Both the position numbers and the translations under genes were made by a program. From the NCBI GenBank assembly GCA_031431395.1, contig JANPDJ010000020.1, positions 1 to 9,120 of the forward strand: 9,120 nucleotides of DNA. Reading direction: 5' to 3'. A model generated the notes under the pieces. That model was not told the DNA's origin, did not search any database, and was given only the letters and a program-made list of their open reading frames with translations. Numbering within the stretch: position 1 is the first letter of the stretch; the number at the start of each line of letters is the position of its first letter. This DNA comes from VGPE01 sp031431395 (lineage in GTDB: Bacteria; Chloroflexota; Limnocylindria; Limnocylindrales; CSP1-4). Shown here piece by piece: positions 1 to 4,888 of the stretch.

Positions 1-1057
1 TGGCAGCCAGCTGGCTGACATGGTTGGATGTGGCGGGCGCAAGGCTGCTCCTTGGCAGTGCCACGGTGGCACTCACCGAATCCGACTCCGCGCGCACGAC
101 GACGGCCACCCAGGCCGGGATCGCCCCGAGCACGAGGCCCGTGGCCGAACTCGGGCGGGCCGCTGCCATCGCCTCCGCCACCGCACGCGAATCAAGAAAG
201 CCGAAGGCAAGGCGATCGCCGGGGATGGCGGCCGTGGCGGCCTTGAAGGATGCGCTATCGGCGAACGTTGAAGCGCCGCTACTGTCGATCGCCTCGTGCA
301 CCGAGGCCGTGTCGCCCAACACCAGTACGTTGGACACGACGCCGAACTCGGCAGTCGCGCCGCGGTGCTCGAAGGTCGTGAGTACGACCCCGGCATAGGT
401 TTCCGACCCGGTGCCCGGGCCGAACGTGGTTTCCGCCCAGGCGCGCGCAGCCGCGGGGTCCTTCACGCTGACGAGCAGCAGGCCGGTCTCAGCCGACGGG
501 CGGGTACCGGTACCGGGAACGCGGGCGGCTGGCAATCGCGTCATTGCGACCGCCACGGCGTCACCGAGCCAGCCCTTGAGATTGCCGGTGAAGGTCTGTG
601 AACCGCTCGACGCCTGTCCCACCAGCTGGTCCAGGGCCTGATCGAGCTTCGTTCCCAGCGAAGACTGGTCCGCGAAGCCCGGGAAGTGGGCCAGAAGGTT
701 GGCCACCTGCTGTCGCTGGTCACCCGGCGCATCGAGGCGGAGTTCGAGATAGCCCACCGTACCCGCGGGAACGTATCGCACGAGTGCCGATGCCGGCGTG
801 CCCGCCGAGAGGGCCACGAACCCGGCGGTTGACGCGATGACGGTGACGGCCGTGACCAACGCGGCGATGCCCCACCGCGCACGCGGTCCTCGTCGCGGTC
901 GGACGTGCGTCATCCCGCGGACCGGTTCCGTGGCGACACCGGCCGCGAAGTCCGGCTGGCGATCGGCCGATTCGATCGGCTGTGAGCCGGGCGATGCCTG
1001 CTCAGCACCGGCCTCAGCCCGGTCCGCCGCGACCGCGATGCGTTCATCGAAGGTCAT
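1..1057 (-). CDS. DUF3352 domain protein with N-terminal membrane anchor (3' end outside window)
   Basis: The frame is open without a stop from ATG 1057 to the window edge (352 codons seen). Residues 1-60 are a hydrophilic, presumably cytoplasmic tail ending in a basic patch (RPRRGPRARW). Residues 62-85 form one transmembrane helix or uncleaved signal anchor (WGIAALVTAVTVIASTAGF). The rest is predicted to be extracytoplasmic. From about residue 93 the pattern YVPAGTVGYLELRLDAPGD, then HFPGFADQSSLGTKLDQALD and later LKGWLGDAVAVAM, matches what I know of DUF3352, a family of unknown function common in high-GC Chloroflexota and some Actinomycetota. The start lies 8 bases after the ffh stop, behind a weak GGTAGG ribosome site, so the gene is probably cotranscribed with ffh. 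No enzymatic motif is visible. Family assignment is from recalled sequence character, and the biological role is unknown. Confidence 0.82.
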   Translation of the reverse strand, partial: MTFDERIAVAADRAEAGAEQASPGSQPIESADRQPDFAAGVATEPVRGMTHVRPRRGPRARWGIAALVTAVTVIASTAGFVALSAGTPASALVRYVPAGTVGYLELRLDAPGDQRQQVANLLAHFPGFADQSSLGTKLDQALDQLVGQASSGSQTFTGNLKGWLGDAVAVAMTRLPAARVPGTGTRPSAETGLLLVSVKDPAAARAWAETTFGPGTGSETYAGVVLTTFEHRGATAEFGVVSNVLVLGDTASVHEAIDSSGASTFADSASFKAATAAIPGDRLAFGFLDSRAVAEAMAAARPSSATGLVLGAIPAWVAVVVRAESDSVSATVALPRSSLAPATSNHVSQLAA

Positions 1058-1065
1058 CGAGGTGC

Positions 1066-2397
1066 CTACCGCCGGCCGAGCAGTCCGGCGGGCATCCGCC
1101 GCCCGCCGCCGCCCGCCATCTGCTTCATCAGCTTCTGCATCTCACCGAATTGTTTCACGAGACGGTTGACGTCCGTCAGCGTGGCGGCAGATCCGGCCGC
1201 GATCCGCCGTCGGCGCGACGCGTTCAGGATCGTGGGGTCGCGTCGCTCGCGTGGCGTCATCGAGCGGATGATGGCCTCCGTGCGCTTCAGCTGGCCGCTG
1301 TCCACGGCCTTCTGCGCCTCCTTGGCCATCCCGCCGAGGCCCGGGATCATGCTCATGACCTGCCCGATTGGCCCCATCTTCTGGAGTTGCTGCATCTGAT
1401 CGAGCATGTCCTCCAGCGTGAAGGAGGCCTTGCGCAGCTTCTCCTCCATCTTCTGGGCCTGCTTGATGTCGATGGTCTCCTGCGCCCGCTCGACGAGCGT
1501 GAGAATGTCGCCCATGCCCAGGATCCGCCCGGCCAGGCGGTCCGGGTGGAAGACTTCAAGGGCGTCCGTCTTCTCGCCGGTGCCCATGAACTTGACGGGC
1601 AGTCCGGTCACCGCGCTGATGGACAGGGCCGCTCCGCCGCGTGCGTCGCCGTCGATCTTGGTGAGGATCAGGCCCGTGACGGGCACCGCGTTCACGAACG
1701 CCTGCGCGACGGACACGGCTTCCTGGCCTGTCATGGCGTCCACGACCAGCAGCGTCTCGATGGGCCGGACGGCCGCATTGACGGCAGCGATCTCGGCCAT
1801 GAGGGCTTCGTCGAGGCTGAGGCGTCCGGCGGTGTCAAGAATCACCACATCGCGGGACTGCTTTCGTGCGGCGTCCACGCCCTGCCGGACGATGTCCACG
1901 ACCGACGTCCCAGCCGGAGCCCGGTACACGGGAATGTCGATGCTCTTGCCAAGCGTCTGCAGCTGGTCAGCCGCTGCTGGCCGGTATGGATCTGCGGCCA
2001 CCAGGAGGGGCCGGCGCCCAAGCTTGACGATGTGGCGCGCAAGCTTGGCAGACGACGTGGTCTTGCCGGAGCCCTGGAGGCCCACCATCGCGATCACCGC
2101 CGGTGACCCGCTGAGACGGAACGTTCGATCACCGGCCGAAAGCAGGGCCTCCAGCTCGTCGTTCACGATCTTGACGACCTGCTGGCCGGCGGAGATGCTC
2201 TGGAGCACCTCCCCGCCGACGGCGCGCTCCTTGACGCGGGCGACGAAGTCGCGCACGACCTTGAAGTTGACGTCCGCCTCGAGCAGGGCCAGACGGACGT
2301 CGCGCATGGCGGCGTCCACGTCCGCCTCGGAGATCCGCCCGCGGCCGGTCAGGGTCGCGAGGGTGGTTCGCAGGCGGTCGCTGAGTGCGTCGAACAC
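1066..2397 (-). CDS. ffh: signal recognition particle GTPase Ffh
   Basis: Protein component of the signal recognition particle. With SRP RNA it binds signal sequences emerging from ribosomes and docks on FtsY through reciprocal GTP hydrolysis. From GTG 2397 the protein is 443 residues, close to the usual 440-450. The N domain is residues 1-90 (VFDALSDRL at the start). The G domain has GLQGSGKTT (106-114), DPYRPAAADQL (136-146), DTAGR (188-192), TKIDGDARGGAA (246-257) and GTGEKTDALEVF (272-283). The Met-rich M domain (about 320-430) holds MLDQMQQLQKM, IPGLGGM and the RNA-binding segment SRRRRIAAGSAATLTDVN, followed by VNRLVKQFGEMQKLMKQM. The usual GSG of that segment reads GSA here. The frame stays open upstream to 2754, but that extension has no SRP character, and GTG 2397 aligns with known Ffh N-termini. 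An AGGAG lies 12 bases before it, a rather long spacing. The gene is separated from ftsY by a plus-strand gene, so it probably has its own promoter. Confidence 0.97.
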   Translation of the reverse strand: MFDALSDRLRTTLATLTGRGRISEADVDAAMRDVRLALLEADVNFKVVRDFVARVKERAVGGEVLQSISAGQQVVKIVNDELEALLSAGDRTFRLSGSPAVIAMVGLQGSGKTTSSAKLARHIVKLGRRPLLVAADPYRPAAADQLQTLGKSIDIPVYRAPAGTSVVDIVRQGVDAARKQSRDVVILDTAGRLSLDEALMAEIAAVNAAVRPIETLLVVDAMTGQEAVSVAQAFVNAVPVTGLILTKIDGDARGGAALSISAVTGLPVKFMGTGEKTDALEVFHPDRLAGRILGMGDILTLVERAQETIDIKQAQKMEEKLRKASFTLEDMLDQMQQLQKMGPIGQVMSMIPGLGGMAKEAQKAVDSGQLKRTEAIIRSMTPRERRDPTILNASRRRRIAAGSAATLTDVNRLVKQFGEMQKLMKQMAGGGGRRMPAGLLGRR

Positions 2398-2409
2398 GGC
2401 CGAAGGTGA

Positions 2410-2414
2410 CTCCT
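2410..2414 (-). promoter_or_regulatory. Candidate ffh ribosome binding site
   Basis: AGGAG on the minus strand, 12 bases upstream of GTG 2397. The spacing is longer than the usual 5-9 bases, but no in-frame ATG, GTG or TTG sits closer. It supports GTG 2397 only weakly; homology of the N domain is the stronger reason for that start. Confidence 0.4.
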
Positions 2415-2462
2415 GTGTGTCCGGCGGCGGAATGGGGCGCCGGCGTGGTGCGCGGGTTCTGA

Positions 2463-2529
2463 CGCACCGAGGTGAGCGAAGTGTACCGAATCCGGTGCGC
2501 CGTCCCGAATCAGGGCCGGTCCCGGTGCG
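2463..2529. repeat. Three 7-mer copies spaced exactly 30 bases apart
   Basis: CGCACCG at 2463-2469 is followed by its reverse complement CGGTGCG at 2493-2499 and again at 2523-2529. The second and third copies extend to the 8-mer CCGGTGCG. The first two form an inverted pair with a 23-base spacer that encloses the candidate -10 hexamer of ffh. A second inverted pair, CCGAGGTGA (2467-2475) and TCACCTCGG (2531-2539), overlaps the set. The spacing, near three helical turns, would suit an operator for an oligomeric regulator. Short GC-rich words recur by chance in such DNA, so this is only suggestive. Confidence 0.3.
2480..2509 (-). promoter_or_regulatory. Weak candidate promoter for ffh
   Basis: On the minus strand TACACT (2485-2480) resembles a -10 hexamer at four of six positions. 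TTCGGG (2509-2504), 18 bases upstream, matches a -35 box only at its first two bases. Transcription would begin near 2473 and give a leader of about 75 bases before GTG 2397. TACACT is one of the few A/T-containing hexamers in the region. The call rests on that and on the need for a promoter here; it is a guess at sigma-70-type recognition in an organism whose consensus is unknown. Confidence 0.25.
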
Positions 2530-2651
2530 ATCACCTCGGGCGCGTCCGGGTGCACGAGAGCCGGTCGTGGTGCCGGATGAGACGGGTTTCCCTCCCGGCG
2601 ACAGGACCATCGTTCCGCGCCCGGCGGTCGCCACGGGTCCAGACTGCCGGC

Positions 2652-3797
2652 ATGGACCAGCGACGCATGTCGATCCTCGGCGCCACGATTGTCTCGTCGT
2701 TCCTCGTGGCCGGCTTCCTCCAGGTTGCAGCTGCGGGAACAACGGCCGATCCACGTCTGGCGGCAGGGGGTCTCGTTGCCCATGCGCCCATCACGGGCGC
2801 ATCCGCCGCGGCACCACGGGTGCAGGCACCACGCCGGACTCCCCGGCCCACGGCCACGCCGAAGCCGACGCCCACGCCCACGCCAACTCCGACCCCAACG
2901 CCCAGCCCCACTCCGACACCAATCCCGACTCCCACGCCGACGCCCACGCCGACGCCGGCCGGCGGCGGCCCGTCCTTCGGCGGTTGCCCCGTATTCCCGG
3001 CCACCAACGTGTGGAACAAGCCGGTGGACACCCTGCCCGTACGGTCGGACTCGGGCGCGATGATCGCGGCGATCGGGGCGACGGCCGGCCTCCACCCGGA
3101 CTTCAGCAATGCCGGCGGATACGGGATCCCGTTCAATGTCGTCGGGTCGACGACCCCGCGGAGCACCGTTACGTTCTACTACCCGGACGAGTCCGACCAC
3201 GTCGGCTACCCGATTCCGGCCTCTCCGAAGATCGAGGGCGGCTCCGACCGGCACATCCTCATGGTGGACACGGACGCCTGCCGGCTCTTCGAGCTGTACG
3301 ACGCGTCACTCTCGGGCGGCGCGTGGAGCGCCGGCTCCGGAGCCACCTGGGATCTCCGCTCGAATGCCCTCCGGCCGGACGAATGGACGAGCGCCGACGC
3401 GGCCGGCCTGCCGATCTTCCCGGGACTCGTGCGCTACGACGAGGTGGCCGCCGGCGCCATCCGCCACGCGATCCGCTTCACCGCGCCGTCCACATGCGCC
3501 GGCTACATCTACCCGGCGCGCCACCAAGCCGGCAGCGGCTCATGCGCGACAACGCCTCCGATGGGACTGCGCCTCCGGCTGAAGGCCTCCGTCAACATCT
3601 CGGCCTACGGGACCCAGGCGCAGGTGATCCTGACCGCACTCAAGAAGTACGGGATGATCCTCGCCGACAACGGCTCGCCGCTCTACATCACCGGCGCCCC
3701 CGACAGGCAATGGAACGACGACGTGCTGCACGCACTGGGCCAGGTCAAGGGCGCCGACTTCGAGGTGGTGGATACGACCGGTTTCGTCAGCGGCTAG
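2652..3797 (+). CDS. Secreted protein of unassigned function with Thr-Pro linker
   Basis: This 381-residue protein has three parts. Residues 1-28 are a signal peptide: basic start MDQRR, hydrophobic core ILGATIVSSFLVAGFLQV, and a likely cut after AAA. Residues 63-102 are a Thr-Pro repeat resembling linkers of cell-surface proteins. Residues 110-381 are a globular domain with motifs NVWNKPVDTLPV, YYPDESDHVGYPIP, GGSDRHILMVDTDAC, WDLRSNALRPDEWTSADAAG, FPGLVRYDE and YGMILADNGSPLYITGAPD. Cysteines 112, 210, 282 and 298 could form two disulfides outside the cell. I recall similar secreted hypothetical proteins in Actinomycetota and Chloroflexota but no named function, and I see no lipobox, sorting signal or recognisable catalytic triad. 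ATG 2652 was chosen because it places the signal peptide at the N-terminus; the frame is open further upstream and M6 (2667) is an alternative. No strong Shine-Dalgarno site precedes either. The gene is the only plus-strand gene here, convergent with ftsY and divergent from ffh. Confidence 0.85.
   Translation: MDQRRMSILGATIVSSFLVAGFLQVAAAGTTADPRLAAGGLVAHAPITGASAAAPRVQAPRRTPRPTATPKPTPTPTPTPTPTPSPTPTPIPTPTPTPTPTPAGGGPSFGGCPVFPATNVWNKPVDTLPVRSDSGAMIAAIGATAGLHPDFSNAGGYGIPFNVVGSTTPRSTVTFYYPDESDHVGYPIPASPKIEGGSDRHILMVDTDACRLFELYDASLSGGAWSAGSGATWDLRSNALRPDEWTSADAAGLPIFPGLVRYDEVAAGAIRHAIRFTAPSTCAGYIYPARHQAGSGSCATTPPMGLRLRLKASVNISAYGTQAQVILTALKKYGMILADNGSPLYITGAPDRQWNDDVLHALGQVKGADFEVVDTTGFVSG
2838..2957 (+). 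repeat. Degenerate hexanucleotide repeat encoding a Thr-Pro linker
   Basis: About 40 codons of the secreted protein alternate Pro and Thr (residues 63-102), with single Ala, Lys, Ser and Ile interruptions. The DNA is a run of ACNCCN hexamers in which the third codon bases vary, so it is not a perfect tandem repeat. It forms a flexible, extended spacer between the signal peptide and the globular domain. It could be O-glycosylated, though nothing here shows that. Confidence 0.85.
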
Positions 3798-3800
3798 CGC

Positions 3801-4796
3801 TCAGTCGGCGAACAGCGCCCGAACGAACCCCTCCGGATCGAACGGCAGGATGTCGTCGATCTTCTCGCCCACGCCGATGAACCGCACGGGAACGCCCAGG
3901 CTGCGCTCGATCGCGAACACGATCCCGCCCTTGGCCGTGGAATCCAGCTTCGTGAGGACGATCCCGGTCAGACCGACCGCCTCGTGGAATGCCCGCGCCT
4001 GTGCCAGGCCGTTCTGCCCGGTCGTGGCGTCGAGGATGAACCACGTCTCCGGTCGTGCGCCAGGCAGGCGCCGGTCGATGATCCGGCGGATCTTCGTGAG
4101 CTCGTCCATGAGGTTGGACTTCGTGTGAAGCCGTCCGGCCGTGTCGGCGATCACGAGGTCCACGCCGCGCGCCAGCGCTGCATCCAGGGCGTCGTAGACC
4201 ACGGCCCCCGGGTCGGCCCCAGGCGCATGGGCCACGACCGGCACGCCGGATCGCGCCGCCCAGTGCTGCAGTTGCTCGATGGCCGCGGCCCGGAACGTGT
4301 CCGCCGCCGCGAGCAGCACCACGCGGCCCTCCGCACGGTACCGCGCCGCCAGCTTGCCGATCGTCGTGGTCTTGCCGGTTCCGTTGACTCCCACGATGAG
4401 GATGACGGCCGGTTGGTCGAGGCCGGCCGGCTCGGGCGTCCACCCCGGTTCCCGCGGCACCAGCAGGCCGGCAAGCTCCGCCTCCACGGCGAGCCTCGCG
4501 CTGCCGGTGTCACGACGCTTGCGGGCCCGCTCTACGACCTCCGCGGCAAGGGAGGCGCCGACGTCGCCCCCGATGAGCGTCTCCTCGACGTCGTCCCAGT
4601 CGGCATCGCTCGGGCCGCCGACACCGAGGATGCCGCGCAGCCTCGACATGAACCCGCCGCGCGTTCGCTGGAGGCCCTGCGCAAGCTCAACTGCGTCGTG
4701 GGCGGCGGTCGGCCGGTCCAGGAGCGGCTCGGGAGCCTCCACGTCGGGCCACGCCGGCACGTCGGCCAGGGTCGCGAACGCGGGATCTGCAGTCAC
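3801..4796 (-). CDS. ftsY: signal recognition particle receptor FtsY
   Basis: Membrane-associated SRP receptor GTPase. It pairs with Ffh-GTP and hands ribosome-nascent chain complexes to the SecYEG translocon. From GTG 4796 the protein is 331 residues. A short acidic, Pro-rich N-terminal segment is followed by the NG core: the N domain begins near residue 38 (LAQGLQRTRGGF) with an IGGDVG motif near 75. The G domain has GVNGTGKTT (136-144), DTFRAAAIEQL (166-176), DTAGRLHTKSNLM (218-230), ATTGQNGLAQA (257-267), TKLD (282-285) and GVGEKIDDILPFD (308-320). All GTPase motifs look intact. The start is uncertain: a CTG at 4865, six bases after a GAGGAG, would add 23 residues beginning LFWRRRSRDE, a basic aromatic end suited to membrane contact. 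GTG 4796 also has a partial site (GGTGAGG). The gene follows smc by 92 bases, or 23 with the CTG start, so it is likely in the same operon. Confidence 0.96.
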   Translation of the reverse strand: MTADPAFATLADVPAWPDVEAPEPLLDRPTAAHDAVELAQGLQRTRGGFMSRLRGILGVGGPSDADWDDVEETLIGGDVGASLAAEVVERARKRRDTGSARLAVEAELAGLLVPREPGWTPEPAGLDQPAVILIVGVNGTGKTTTIGKLAARYRAEGRVVLLAAADTFRAAAIEQLQHWAARSGVPVVAHAPGADPGAVVYDALDAALARGVDLVIADTAGRLHTKSNLMDELTKIRRIIDRRLPGARPETWFILDATTGQNGLAQARAFHEAVGLTGIVLTKLDSTAKGGIVFAIERSLGVPVRFIGVGEKIDDILPFDPEGFVRALFAD

Positions 4797-4871
4797 CGGC
4801 GCCTCACCCGGTTCGAGGGTGTCGCCTTCGGTTGTCTCGTCTCGGGATCTGCGTCGCCAGAACAGGGCACG

Positions 4872-4877
4872 CTCCTC
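4872..4877 (-). promoter_or_regulatory. Strong Shine-Dalgarno site just after smc, pointing to a CTG start for ftsY
   Basis: GAGGAG on the minus strand lies between the smc stop (4889-4891) and the annotated ftsY GTG. The six bases that follow lead directly to CTG 4865-4863, which is in frame with ftsY, with no stop codon between. The position is ideal for initiating at that CTG. It is poor for the out-of-frame GTG at 4870, which is only one base away. The site is about 75 bases from GTG 4796, too far to serve it. Confidence 0.45.
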
Positions 4878-4888
4878 GTGGTTCGCCG

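Larger units (their letters stand above)
2398..2651. other. Divergent intergenic region between ffh and the secreted-protein gene
   Basis: This 254-base stretch separates the minus-strand ffh start from the plus-strand secreted-protein start and should hold both promoters. Frames stay open across it on both strands, but their translations (rich in Arg, Pro and Gly) look like GC-driven noise. I looked for an SRP RNA gene and found neither its conserved GGAAGGAAGCAGC-like apical loop nor the long hairpin around it. The contents I can point to are a weak promoter-like pair for ffh, an inverted pair of 9-base arms (2467-2475 and 2531-2539), and three 30-base-spaced copies of a 7-mer. Confidence 0.6.

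Noticed and set aside
503..514. 12-base palindrome GGTACCGGTACC
   Set aside because: It lies inside the DUF3352 coding frame and simply encodes a Gly-Thr repeat region. There is no partner site or promoter context.
2472..2651. Upstream extension of the secreted protein to 2472
   Set aside because: Starting there would bury the signal peptide 60 residues inside the protein. The added segment has no hydrophobic or domain character.
2398..2651. Possible SRP RNA (4.5S) gene next to ffh
   Set aside because: I searched both strands by eye for the conserved apical loop and the long flanking helix and found neither.
2398..2754. N-terminal extension of Ffh to 562 residues
   Set aside because: The frame is open to 2754, but the extra 119 residues are Arg-, Pro- and Gly-rich, overlap the signal-peptide region of the divergent gene, and have no counterpart in Ffh. 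GTG 2397 gives a standard length.
1406..3880. Open plus-strand frame of 824 codons
   Set aside because: It lies antisense to ffh and runs through the secreted-protein gene in another frame. Its translation is rich in Arg, Ser, Pro and His with no domain character, while the ffh and secreted-protein frames carry clear motifs. It is a GC-driven shadow.
4793..4870. 25-codon leader ORF from GTG 4870 whose TGA overlaps the ftsY GTG as GTGA
   Set aside because: The overlap is neat, but the only strong ribosome site is a single base from this GTG, too close to use. The peptide looks arbitrary, and the same site fits the in-frame CTG far better.
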